From: Caulobacter endophyticus
GTDB lineage: Bacteria; Pseudomonadota; Alphaproteobacteria; Caulobacterales; Caulobacteraceae
Direction of reading: 5' to 3'
Assembly: GCF_029543245.1 (NCBI RefSeq)
Contig: NZ_JARQWV010000006.1
Span: 62,001 to 126,000 of the forward strand
Length of the DNA: 64,000 nucleotides
This document shows, one piece after another, positions 51,396 to 59,604 of this stretch. The notes under the pieces are model-generated. The model saw nothing but the letters and a program-made list of their open reading frames with translations. It was not told the DNA's origin and searched no databases. Each line of letters opens with the position of its first letter. Positions within the stretch are counted from its first letter, which is position 1. The translations under genes and the position numbers were made by a program.

Positions 51396-52094
51396 TTAAG
51401 CCGCGTCGACCAGCACCAGCTCGGCGTCGGCCAGGGCCTTCACGCGAATGGTGTTCTCGTTGGCGATCGCCGCGCCGTCGCGGGTGTCGACCTTGACGCC
51501 GTTGACTTCGATCGAACCGGTCGAAGGCACGAGGTAGGCGTGGCGGCCGGCGCCAAGCTCATACTCGGTTTCCTCGCCGGCCTTCAGCGTCGCGCCCAGG
51601 ACACGGGCGTCGGTGCGGATCGGCAGGGCGTCGTTATCGTCCTTGAAGCCGCTGGCCAAGGCCACGAACTTGCCAGAACGGTCGCCCTTGGGGAACGGCT
51701 TGGCGCCCCAGGCGGGCGGTTCGCCGCCGCGATCCGGAATGATCCAGATCTGGAAGATCTTGGTCACGCCCGGCTCGAGGTTGTACTCCGAGTGACGGAT
51801 GCCGGTGCCCGCGCTCATCACCTGCACGTCGCCCGCTTCGGTGCGGCCCTTGTTGCCCAGGCTGTCCTGGTGGGTGATCGCCCCCTCGCGGACATAGGTG
51901 ATGATCTCCATGTCGTTGTGCGGGTGCGGCGGGAAGCCCGTGCCGGCGGCGATGGTGTCGTCGTTCCAGACCCGCAGGGCGCCCCAGTGGACGCGCTTGG
52001 GATCATGGTAGCCGGCGAACGAGAAGTGGTGCTTGGCGTCGAGCCAACCGTGATTGGCGCCGCCCAGGCTGTCGAACTTGCGAACTTCGATCAT
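51396..52094 (-). CDS. Pirin-family bicupin protein
   Basis: The 232-residue protein has the pirin N-terminal cupin: FPPHPHNDMEIITYVREGAI with the metal-binding histidines, and SAGTGIRHSEYNLEPG with a further histidine and glutamate. The second cupin is short. Some relatives (YhhW) have quercetinase activity. It is divergent from a LysR regulator with a palindrome in the gap, so its expression is probably LysR-controlled. Confidence 0.92.
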   Translation of the reverse strand: MIEVRKFDSLGGANHGWLDAKHHFSFAGYHDPKRVHWGALRVWNDDTIAAGTGFPPHPHNDMEIITYVREGAITHQDSLGNKGRTEAGDVQVMSAGTGIRHSEYNLEPGVTKIFQIWIIPDRGGEPPAWGAKPFPKGDRSGKFVALASGFKDDNDALPIRTDARVLGATLKAGEETEYELGAGRHAYLVPSTGSIEVNGVKVDTRDGAAIANENTIRVKALADAELVLVDAA

Positions 52095-52182
52095 GTCGAT
52101 CTCCTGGAGTGTCTTGTGTGGCTGGCCGTGTTGGCCTCTCCGTTGACGAGGAAGATGGAGACAGATCGCTTGATCCGAAATA

Positions 52183-52206
52183 GAAATGGTCGAAAGAAAC
52201 CATTTC
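52183..52206. promoter_or_regulatory. Candidate LysR operator between pirin and LysR genes
   Basis: GAAATGGT/ACCATTTC is a perfect 8-bp inverted repeat with an eight-base spacer, 14 bp upstream of the LysR start. Its place and symmetry fit an autoregulatory site for the divergent pair. Confidence 0.65.
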
Positions 52207-52219
52207 CAAAAATGACATC

Positions 52220-53128
52220 ATGAAACTTCCCGACTTCGAGGCCTGGGCCGTGTTCGCCAAGGTGGCCGAAACCGGCTCTTTCGCCCGGGCCGCCAAGGAC
52301 CTGGGCCTGTCGAACGCCACCGTGTCCAAGGCCGTGTCGCGCCTGGAGCAGCGCCTGGGCGCCACCCTCTTCCACCGCACCTCGCGCCGGCTGTCGCTGA
52401 CCGACAGCGGCCAGAGCTCGCTGGAGGCCGCCAGCCGCCTGCTGGCCGATGGCGAAATCCTGGAACTGGAAGCCTCGGCCCAGTCGGTCACGCCCAAGGG
52501 CCTGGTGCGCATGGCCGCGCCGATGTCGTTCGGCATCGCCCACCTGGGCCCCGCCCTGTCGGACTTCTTCGCCCTCTATCCGGAGGTGTCGGTCGAGCTC
52601 TCCCTCTCGGACCAACTGATCGACATCGTCGAGGACGGCTTCGACCTGGCTCTGCGCATCTCGGCGCTGGAAGATTCAAGCCTGCTGGCCCGGCGGCTGT
52701 GTCCGGTGCGGGTGATGCTGGTCGGCTCGCCGGCCTATTTCGACAAACATGGCCGGCCCGAGCACCCCAAGGACCTGGCCCGCCACCGCGCCCTCTTCTA
52801 CACCGGCGGCCGCTCGCGCGACGCCTGGCGGTTCGAGCACAAGACCCAGGGCCAGTACGCCATCAGCGTGCCCGCCCCGCTGCGGGCCAACAACGCCGAC
52901 GTCTTCCGCGCCCTGCTGCTGGACGGCCAGGCCCTGGCCATGCAGCCCGACTTCATGGCCTGGGACGACGTCGCCGCCGGCCGCCTGGAGCAGGTCCTGG
53001 CCGACTGGACCCCGCCGGCCATCGCCATGCACCTAGTCACCCCGCCCAACCCGATCCGCCCCGCCCGCGTGCGCGTGCTGATGGAGTTCCTGGCCGAACG
53101 GCTGGCAAAGGCGCCGTGGCTGGGATGA
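52220..53128 (+). CDS. LysR-family transcriptional regulator
   Basis: The 302-residue protein has the LysR winged helix-turn-helix (FAKVAETGSFARAAKDLGLS / NATVSKAVSRLEQRLGATLF / HRTSRRLSLTDSG) and the substrate-binding domain (GLVRMAAPMSFGIAHLGPAL, VELSLSDQLIDIVEDGFDLA). It resembles the AaeR/DsdC-like group acting on neighbouring oxidative-stress or quinone genes. It is divergent from pirin. Confidence 0.93.
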   Translation: MKLPDFEAWAVFAKVAETGSFARAAKDLGLSNATVSKAVSRLEQRLGATLFHRTSRRLSLTDSGQSSLEAASRLLADGEILELEASAQSVTPKGLVRMAAPMSFGIAHLGPALSDFFALYPEVSVELSLSDQLIDIVEDGFDLALRISALEDSSLLARRLCPVRVMLVGSPAYFDKHGRPEHPKDLARHRALFYTGGRSRDAWRFEHKTQGQYAISVPAPLRANNADVFRALLLDGQALAMQPDFMAWDDVAAGRLEQVLADWTPPAIAMHLVTPPNPIRPARVRVLMEFLAERLAKAPWLG

Positions 53129-53143
53129 ATTCGGGACCGAAAA

Positions 53144-53229
53144 CCTCGCCCTTCGACAAGCTCAGGGTGAGGTTTTCTACCGCCATGCCTGACGACTGGT
53201 CCTCATCCTGAACTTGTCGAAGGACGAGG
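53144..53229. repeat. Palindromic repeat with CTTCGACAAGCTCAGG core
   Basis: Two inverted copies of a 29-bp sequence (53144-53172 and 53201-53229) face each other, differing at three positions. The core CCTTCGACAAGCTCAGG is common in intergenic DNA of related genera. It lies between the LysR gene and the tRNA. Confidence 0.8.
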
Positions 53230-53315
53230 GCCACGCACTGCAAACGCCTCTGGAACTTCCCGGCGACCACTGCTAGGTAGTCGCCTCTTCGCTTCGGGCC
53301 GCGGCCCGGCGAGGC

Positions 53316-53400
53316 GCGGGCGTGGTGAAACTGGTAGACGCGCCGGACTCAAAATCCGGTTCCGAAAGGAGTGTCGGTTCGACCCCGACCGCCCGCACCA
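53316..53400 (+). tRNA. tRNA-Leu (anticodon CAA)
   Basis: The acceptor stem GCGGGCG pairs with CGCCCGC, followed by ACCA (the CCA end is encoded). The anticodon stem GCCGGA/TCCGGT encloses the loop CTCAAAA, giving anticodon CAA for leucine UUG codons. A long variable arm, as in all tRNA-Leu, precedes the T arm GTCGGTTCGACCCCGAC. Confidence 0.97.
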
Positions 53401-53637
53401 ACTCTTCCTGACATCGGGTTTTCGCTATCAGCGACGACGCGCAGCCACAGGCGCTTTTCAGCCCGGGCGCATCATTTTTCAGGTCGCTTCCCTCGCCCTC
53501 GTGGCGAGGGCCCATGCCGGCAACGGCTCAGACCTTGGCCGTCCTCATAAGGTTTGAGCTGCGGAACGATGGATCCTGGGCACGAGGCCCAGGAAGACGA
53601 GCTCTCTATCGGAAAGATGACGGGGTCCGCCCGGACC
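53401..53637. other. Spacer after tRNA-Leu
   Basis: I see no gene, clear terminator or repeat in this stretch. A short minus-strand frame crossing the tRNA is antisense to it and is not a gene. Confidence 0.5.
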
Positions 53638-53997
53638 TCACCTGCCCTTCAGCCAAACCTTGACCCACCAGTCGGGGCGCTCGTCCTCGGTCATTTCCGT
53701 GGTCCAGGCCAGCACGTCGGGATGGGTGATCCAGAAGCCGTAGGGCGGCGCGTGGCCGTCGTTCTCGAAGCTCAGATCGTGCTCGCGATCCTGCGGCACG
53801 CCGGCGTTGGGCATGACCCAGTCGTCCGCGGGCGGAGGCTCGATGGCTTCGACGAAATGCAGGGCCGCTTGCAAGAGCCCGCTTGCCGAGTCGCTGGTCG
53901 CCACCTCGCGAGTCGCCGGATGGCGCTTGAGGAAGGCGACGCCGGCCTCGTTGGTCAGGATGATGGGCTTGAGAGCGGAAAGCGGCGTCGCGGTCAT
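53638..53997 (-). CDS. Hypothetical protein, 119 residues
   Basis: The product is soluble with no signal peptide. It has a tryptophan-rich C-terminal part (GFWITHPDVLAWTTEMTEDE followed by RPDWWVKVWLKGR) and HPATREVATSDSASGLLQAA near the N-terminus. I do not recognise a family. Codon use and base composition match the neighbours, so it is likely a real gene. Confidence 0.65.
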   Translation of the reverse strand: MTATPLSALKPIILTNEAGVAFLKRHPATREVATSDSASGLLQAALHFVEAIEPPPADDWVMPNAGVPQDREHDLSFENDGHAPPYGFWITHPDVLAWTTEMTEDERPDWWVKVWLKGR

Positions 53998-54126
53998 GGC
54001 CGCAAACTAGGCGAGGCCGCCGCCGGACGCCAGGATTCGCGCGCGCACCACGACGCGAGCCCCGCCCTGGCGGCGGCTCGCGCCGGCTGAAGTCTCAGGA
54101 TCAGTTCGCTTGAAGCGACGGACGTC

Positions 54127-54264
54127 TCAGTCGCCCGAAATCGGGTCGAGATCGTCCTCGGCCGCCTGCGGCCCGTCCCGCCTTCCACGATAGAGAATGA
54201 TGCCGCCCCACACGATGACGCTGAGCGCCAATACGATCAGCGCCGGCCATTGAGCCATCTGCAT
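54127..54264 (-). CDS. Small membrane protein, 45 residues
   Basis: The ATG at 54264 gives MQMAQWPALIVLALSVIVWG / GIILYRGRRDGPQAAEDDLD / PISGD. It has one N-terminal membrane helix and an acidic tail, with GGTGGA upstream as a moderate ribosome site. It is too short for many gene callers. Its function is unknown. Confidence 0.6.
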   Translation of the reverse strand: MQMAQWPALIVLALSVIVWGGIILYRGRRDGPQAAEDDLDPISGD

Positions 54265-54367
54265 GTTGTTTCCACCCTGTTTTTTGACGATGCAATCACA
54301 GGTTCGCGGACGGCGCTACTCAGTTTGAGAAAATGGGTACGATTTCGTAGATCGACGTTAGCTATAA

Positions 54368-54590
54368 GATCCCTCTCTCATCGAGAGAGGGAGGGGCCCG
54401 CCGCCGCAGGCGGTGGGAGGGTGAGAGGTTTCACCGTCGACCGGCAAACCTCTCTTCTCTCGATCAGGAATCGCTTCGCCGATGCCGTAGCGGAGTCGAT
54501 GAAAGCCACAGGGCTCCTTCGGATAGGGTGTAACCTCTCACCCTCCCAGGCTTCGCCTGGGCCCCTCCCTCTCTCAAAGAGAGAGGGATC
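54368..54590. repeat. Composite palindromic element with 60-bp inverted ends
   Basis: Two complex palindromes, 54368-54430 and 54532-54590, are inverted copies of each other (outer GATCCCTCTCTC...GAGAGAGGGATC; inner CCCTCCCA/TGGGAGGG) around about 100 bp of unique sequence. The layout is that of a small non-coding mobile element or a REP-type doublet. It fills most of the 332-bp gap 54265-54596, which otherwise holds no gene. Confidence 0.8.
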
Positions 54591-54596
54591 AATCCC

Positions 54597-56558
54597 CTAC
54601 CCCGCCGACCGCAGCGGCTCGGCCTCGCCGCGCTCGGCGGCCAGGTAGTCCGCCACCGCCTCGCCCGGCATCGGCCGGGCGAACAGGAAGCCCTGCACCA
54701 CGCGGCAGCCCAGCGGTTGCAGCAGCACCAGTTGCTCGGGCGCCTCGACGCCCTCGACCACGCAGTCGAGGCCAAGGTTGCGGCACAGGTCGAGGATGGT
54801 CTTGACGATCGCCCGGCGCTTGTCGGCCGCCTGCAGGCCGCGCATGAAGCTGCCGTCGATCTTCAGCTTGTCGATCGGCAGGCGGTGCACATAGCTGAGG
54901 CTGGAATAGCCGACCCCGAAGTCGTCCAGCGCGATGCGCACGCCCAGCGCCTTCAGGCTCGCCAGCGAGCGGGCGGCCTGGTCGAAGTCGCGCATGACGG
55001 CCGTCTCGGTGATCTCCAGGTCGATGCGCTCGGGCGCCACGCCGCTCTGTTCGATGATCGCCACGATGCGGGCGATCTGCTCGGGCGAGGCGATGTCGCG
55101 GGCCGACAGGTTGAACGACAGGCGCACCTCGTCGGGCCAGGTCGCAGCCGCCTTCAGCGCCCAGGACAGCAGCACCGGCGACATGGCCGCAATCAGGCCC
55201 GAACGCTCGGCCACCGGCACGAAGTCGCCGGGCGACACCACGCCCAGGGTCGGACTGGTCCACCGGGCCAGGGCCTCGAAACCGACGGTGCGCTCGCTCC
55301 TGATGTCGACCAGCGGCTGGAAGGCCAGGTGGAACTCGGCGTCCATGTCGGCGTGGCGCAGGGCCTGCTCGATCACCCCCGAGGCCTTGATCGCCGTCTC
55401 GTGGTCGGCCGAGAACACCACCGCCGCGCCGCGCACGTTCTGCTTGGCGTGATAGAGCGCGTAGTCGGCGCGCTCGTAGAGCAGGTTCGGCGCCGCGGCC
55501 GCGCTCGGATAGACCGCAAAGCCGACCGAGCCCGAGACCTGGGCGGTGACGCCGGGAAAGCTGTAGGGCTCGCGCAGGGCCGCGCAGAGGTCCGCGCCCA
55601 GGGCTTGCAGGGCGTCGGCGTCGAGGTCGGCCTCGATGATCAGGCCGTACTCGTCACCGCCCAGCCGGGCCACGAACAGCGGCTGGCCGTGGTCGCGGCT
55701 CAGGCGGTCGCCGGCCTCGATCAGCACCTTGTCGCCCACCGCATGGCCGTAGGCGTCGTTGACGGGCTTGAAGCCGTCGAGATCGATGACTCCCACGGCG
55801 AAGCGCGCGCCCGAAGCGGCGGCCGCATCGCTCACCCGCTGGAGACGCGAAAAGAACTGGCGACGGTTGGGCAGGCCGGTCAGGCCGTCCATGTTGGCCA
55901 GACGCAGATAGTCGTCGCTGAGGCTCTGGATCTCGGCCTGGCGTTCCTCCAGGCCCCGGCGCGATTCCACCAGCCGGGAGAAGTCGCGGTACGAGATCAG
56001 CAGGATGACCAGCATGGTCACCGCCACCAGGGCCATGTTGAAGCCGATGGCCGCCAGCACCGGCTTGCCGCTGGCGATCAGGAAGACGGTGATCGGCCCC
56101 ACGACGATACCGGTCAGCAGGAAGGCCGCCGCCCGCATGTGCATCAGGCAGAAGACGCAGCCGATAGCGGTGATGGCCATGTAGAACACGACGTGCGACT
56201 GGGCGAAGGCGTCGCCATAGGGAAACAGGCTGAACGCCCAGCCGGTGAAGCCCGCGCCCAGCAGCCCTGCGAACACCATGGTCTGGCGCAGCAGGCGCTC
56301 GGCCCCAGCCGTGTCGATCGTCGTCCTGCGCGCCCGCCACCAGGTCACCAGCCGCGCCAGGCTGACCACCGCCAGCAGGCCGGGGAAGCCCAGGGTGAGC
56401 AGCGGGGGCGAGGTGTGCAGGTGGGTGGCCGACAGCGCGATCGTGTTGACCAGCACCAGGGCGTACATCATCGGCACCTGGCGCGAGAAGGCGCGCACCT
56501 GGGCCCTCAGCAGCTCGGGGGTGGACGGGACAGGTCTGGGCCAGGGGAATCGGATCAT
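54597..56558 (-). CDS. GGDEF-EAL cyclic-di-GMP protein with membrane sensor
   Basis: From the ATG at 56558 the product is 653 residues. About six membrane helices come first (MMYALVLVNTIALSATHLHT, VIVGPITVFLIASG-type segments). A GGDEF domain follows with the variant motif RLGGDEYGL and GVIDLDGFKPVNDAYGHAVG, but no inhibitory RxxD site five residues before it. The EAL domain has VGFEALARW and LDDFGVGYSSLSYVHRLPID, so phosphodiesterase activity is likely. A longer frame to 56624 is open but has no ribosome site either. Confidence 0.9.
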   Translation of the reverse strand: MIRFPWPRPVPSTPELLRAQVRAFSRQVPMMYALVLVNTIALSATHLHTSPPLLTLGFPGLLAVVSLARLVTWWRARRTTIDTAGAERLLRQTMVFAGLLGAGFTGWAFSLFPYGDAFAQSHVVFYMAITAIGCVFCLMHMRAAAFLLTGIVVGPITVFLIASGKPVLAAIGFNMALVAVTMLVILLISYRDFSRLVESRRGLEERQAEIQSLSDDYLRLANMDGLTGLPNRRQFFSRLQRVSDAAAASGARFAVGVIDLDGFKPVNDAYGHAVGDKVLIEAGDRLSRDHGQPLFVARLGGDEYGLIIEADLDADALQALGADLCAALREPYSFPGVTAQVSGSVGFAVYPSAAAAPNLLYERADYALYHAKQNVRGAAVVFSADHETAIKASGVIEQALRHADMDAEFHLAFQPLVDIRSERTVGFEALARWTSPTLGVVSPGDFVPVAERSGLIAAMSPVLLSWALKAAATWPDEVRLSFNLSARDIASPEQIARIVAIIEQSGVAPERIDLEITETAVMRDFDQAARSLASLKALGVRIALDDFGVGYSSLSYVHRLPIDKLKIDGSFMRGLQAADKRRAIVKTILDLCRNLGLDCVVEGVEAPEQLVLLQPLGCRVVQGFLFARPMPGEAVADYLAAERGEAEPLRSAG

Positions 56559-56698
56559 CGAGCGGTCGCGTTGATTGTCGCCCCGTCGTGCGCCCGGCAT
56601 ATTTAAGGCTTGGTGATCAGCCACTTGCGCCCGGTGTGGCGCGATGTCGCGGCCGCGAGGCCGGGTCCCAATTCAGCCTCCAGCCATTTCCACCGAGC

Positions 56699-56803
56699 TT
56701 CCCCGCGAAGGCGGGGATCCAAGCTGGCTTCCAGGATGGGCCGAAGCGGTGGCCGACCCGCAAGCTCGGCTTGGGTCCCCGCCTTCGCGGGGAAAGACGG
56801 TTT
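56699..56803. repeat. Palindromic intergenic repeat (GGGGATCCAAGC type), copy 2
   Basis: CTTCCCCGCGAAGGCGGGGA (from about 56698) and TCCCCGCCTTCGCGGGGAAA (to about 56803) are palindromes inverted relative to each other, with CCAAGC/GCTTGG flanks, as at 11784-11882. They lie in the gap between the GGDEF-EAL gene and the next minus-strand gene. Confidence 0.8.
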
Positions 56804-56834
56804 TGGGGCAGGCAGGCGAACGAGCGTGATACGC

Positions 56835-58241
56835 CTACAGCCGCCGGTAACCCGCCACCCGTCTGGCCCAGACGGCGTGGTCGTCGATCGCCGCGTCGTC
56901 CGGCAGGCCGGGAACCAGCGACTCCGCCTCCAGCAGCCAGCGGTTGGCGTCGGCGTAGCGGTCGGCGCGGCCGAAACGCACCACGTCGTCGACCATGGCC
57001 CGCAGCAGCACCGTGGCCGCCAGCGGATAGCGATGCTCCAAGAGGCGCGCGGCCGGCTCCAGCACGTCCGGGCGGTCGCCGTGCAGAGCGGGCCCGCGCT
57101 CCATGACCAGCCGCGAGGCCTCGATCGCCGACGGCCAGGCCGTCAGGAACGCCAGGGCCTTGAACGGATCGGGATAGGTCTGGGCGTAGGCCAGGGCCTG
57201 CTCTTCGGCCTCGACGTCCTCGAAGTCGGGCAGGCCCTTGAGGAAGGCGCGCAGGGCCTCGACCGACAGGGTGGCCTTGAAGCTGGCCCAGCGCATGGCC
57301 TGGGCCTCCAGCGTCTCGCCGGACGCTTCGAGGGCGGCGATGCGGGCCTCGCTCCAGGCCACGGCGCCGACATCGGCCTGCTCGGCCAGGCTCGGCCCCG
57401 GCACAGAACGATCCAGCGCGGCCAGGGCCTGCGCCACCTGGCCGACGGCCAGGTAGCGGCGGGCGATCTGGGCGCCGATCGGCGGCAGCACCTGCTGGCT
57501 GGCGGTGAACAGGCCCGCGAAACCCTCGACGTCGCCTTCCAGGTCGGCCAGCACCTGGGCGGCGGCCCGCAGGCGCGGGTCCGGGCGGCGCTGGGCCGCC
57601 AGGCGCTCGCGCACCTTGCCACGCAGCACGGCCACGGCGTCGCCGGCCAGGGCGGGCGCCGCGGCGCGCAGCAGGTCCACCGACAGCTTGGTCGAAGCGC
57701 CTTCGACGAAGGCCAGCAGGCTGTCGGCCAGATAGCGGCTGTCCAGCGTCAGGGCCTGTGGCGACAGGCGGGCGACGTCGGCCACGGCCTGGTCGAACAC
57801 GGCCTGGAGCTCGCCCTTGGGGTCCTTGATCCGCCCTTCCAGGTCTTCGGAAACCCTGACCAGCCGCACCAGCACGGGCACGGCGATGTTGGGGTCGAGT
57901 TCGCCCAGCTTGCCGCCGGCGGCGGCCCGGTGGGCGTCGAGGTCGCGGACGAAGTCCTTGAACTTGCGCCAGTTGATGCGGGCGCCGCTGCCGGCGATGG
58001 CGTCGATGCGCTTGTCGATCTCGGCGGCGAGATCCGCCGCCCCCACCTCGCCCAGCAGGGCCAGCTTCAGGCGGCGCTTGATCGAGGCATGGCCGTCGGC
58101 GACCTCGATCAGCAGAGCCGCCAGGACCTCGGGGCCCAGGTGCGCCAGATTGGCCGCGTTGACCGACTTGCGCGGCGCGGCCTTCTTGGCCGCCGCCTTC
58201 TTCGCAGGCTTGCCTACGACCGGGGGCTCGGAGTCCGCCAA
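56835..58241 (-). CDS. Large helical protein, probably DUF6880
   Basis: The 468-residue product starts with a basic, Ala/Lys-rich tail (KPAKKAAAKKAAPRKSV), then helical repeats resembling an alpha-solenoid (AALLIEVADGHASIKRRLKL, INWRKFKDFVRDLDAHRAAA). I recall such proteins as DUF6880; function unknown. It starts 10 bp after the YedI gene on the same strand, so the two are likely cotranscribed. Confidence 0.75.
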   Translation of the reverse strand: MADSEPPVVGKPAKKAAAKKAAPRKSVNAANLAHLGPEVLAALLIEVADGHASIKRRLKLALLGEVGAADLAAEIDKRIDAIAGSGARINWRKFKDFVRDLDAHRAAAGGKLGELDPNIAVPVLVRLVRVSEDLEGRIKDPKGELQAVFDQAVADVARLSPQALTLDSRYLADSLLAFVEGASTKLSVDLLRAAAPALAGDAVAVLRGKVRERLAAQRRPDPRLRAAAQVLADLEGDVEGFAGLFTASQQVLPPIGAQIARRYLAVGQVAQALAALDRSVPGPSLAEQADVGAVAWSEARIAALEASGETLEAQAMRWASFKATLSVEALRAFLKGLPDFEDVEAEEQALAYAQTYPDPFKALAFLTAWPSAIEASRLVMERGPALHGDRPDVLEPAARLLEHRYPLAATVLLRAMVDDVVRFGRADRYADANRWLLEAESLVPGLPDDAAIDDHAVWARRVAGYRRL

Positions 58242-58251
58242 CCGCCCTCTC

Positions 58252-59190
58252 CTAGTGCGCCGCCTTCTTGCGCGGAATGAAGTGCAGCACGCCGGCGATG
58301 ACGCCGCCGACGATCAGGCCGACGATGGCCGAGCCGATGGCGGTGGCCAGCCAGCCGGTGACCGCGCCGATCCCCGGAACCTGGGCGGCCCAGTGCTGGA
58401 GCCCCTCGACCCAGCCCGGAATGGGCGTCAGGTGGAAGTGGTGCAGGCCGTGCACGATGATGCCGCCGCCGACCCACAGCATGGCCGCCGTGCCGATATA
58501 GGCCAGGCTGCTCATGGCCACGGGCATGGCCTTCACCAGTCCGCGGCCGAACTTCTGGGTCGGCGCGCGCGGGCTCTTGGCCATGTGCAGGCCGATGTCG
58601 TCCATCTTCACGATCAGGGCGACGACGCCATAGACCAGGATGGTGATCACCACCCCGACCAGGGCCAGGGCGGCTGCCTGGATCGGCAGCGACATGCCGC
58701 TGACGTCGGCCAGGGCGATGGCCATGATCTCGGCCGACAGGATCAGGTCGGTGCGGATGGCGCCCGACACCTTCTGCTTTTCCAGTTCGGGGCCGCTCAG
58801 CGCCAGTTCGTCGGTCTCGACCTCGTCCCCGTGCGGGACGACCATCTCGATGATCTTCTCGGTGGCCTCGAAGGCCAGATAGGCGCCGCCCAGCATCAGG
58901 ATCGGCGTCACCGCCCAGGGCGCGAAGGCGCTCAGCGCCAGGGCGCCCGGCAGCAGGAACAAGAGCTTGTTGCGCAGCGAGCCGACGGCGATCTTGGCCA
59001 CGATCGGCAGCTCGCGGTCGGGCGTGAAGCCCATGGCGTAGCCGGGGGTCACGGCGGCGTCGTCGACGACCACGCCCACGGCCTTGGTTCCCGCCTTGCC
59101 GGCGGCGGCGCCGATGTCGTCGACCGAGGCGGCGGCGATCTTGGCGATGCCGGCGACGTCATCCAGAAGCGCGACGAGACCCGAGGGCAT
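58252..59190 (-). CDS. YedI/DUF808 family inner membrane protein
   Basis: The 312-residue protein starts MPSGLVALLDDVAGIAKIAA and has the conserved DDIGAAAGKAGTKAVGVVVD / DAAVTPGYAMGF segment of DUF808. At least five membrane helices follow. Family function is unknown. A C-terminal short basic tail ends it. Confidence 0.92.
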   Translation of the reverse strand: MPSGLVALLDDVAGIAKIAAASVDDIGAAAGKAGTKAVGVVVDDAAVTPGYAMGFTPDRELPIVAKIAVGSLRNKLLFLLPGALALSAFAPWAVTPILMLGGAYLAFEATEKIIEMVVPHGDEVETDELALSGPELEKQKVSGAIRTDLILSAEIMAIALADVSGMSLPIQAAALALVGVVITILVYGVVALIVKMDDIGLHMAKSPRAPTQKFGRGLVKAMPVAMSSLAYIGTAAMLWVGGGIIVHGLHHFHLTPIPGWVEGLQHWAAQVPGIGAVTGWLATAIGSAIVGLIVGGVIAGVLHFIPRKKAAH

Positions 59191-59361
59191 GGAAGGACCT
59201 TACGTGGATTCGGCCGCCCTGCGCGGCCAGATGAAGAGCGCCCTGCGTAAGGGCTCGCCGCCTGCGGGTAAAGAGCGCGAACGGCGATCCCGGGAGGAAC
59301 GCGCGCATCCAGGCCGCGTTGCTGCGCCATGGCCTCGACCGCGAACAGAAGCAGCGCCCAT

Positions 59362-59495
59362 GTCGTTGTCTACGCGGCCTGGCCGGGAACCTGGCCATCG
59401 CCGCGACCAAGTTCGTCGCCTTCGCCCTGACCGGCTCGTCGGCGATGCTGACCGAGGCCATCCATTCCAGCGTCGGCACCGGCAACCAGACATAG
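59362..59495 (+). pseudogene. Remnant of a cation diffusion facilitator (CDF) transporter
   Basis: Reading 59379-59495 gives LAGNLAIAATKFVAFALTGS / SAMLTEAIHSSVGTGNQT and a stop, the first membrane segment of CDF metal exporters (normally AALAGNLAIA...SEAIHSLVDTGNQ). The preceding codons VVYAA lie in another frame, consistent with loss of one C in a GCC-CTG junction near 59379. The metal-ligand aspartate of HSLVD is glycine here, and the rest of the gene is absent. This is a decayed, truncated gene. The other parts of the 414-bp gap (59191-59361) show no gene. Confidence 0.75.
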
Positions 59496-59529
59496 GTCCG
59501 GGCCGTAAGCCTTCGAGCAACGTGCATAA

Positions 59530-59604
59530 ACATGCATGAAGACTCCAAACACGCACAATCATGCACCTTGTTTTGCACGTTTTTGCACGATATAGACTAC
59601 CGCC
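59530..59604 (+). promoter_or_regulatory. Promoter/operator of the DeoR operon
   Basis: Repeats of TGCAT/TGCAC are seen, ending in TTTTGCACG and TTTTTGCACGA just before TATAGACT, a possible -10 box about 15 bp before the start codon. The repeated TTTTGCACG is a likely binding site for the DeoR-type regulator. Confidence 0.55.

Noticed and set aside
53273..53515. Minus-strand 80-codon frame containing GVEPTLLSEPDFESGASTSF
   Set aside because: It is the antisense translation of tRNA-Leu, a well-known false protein family.
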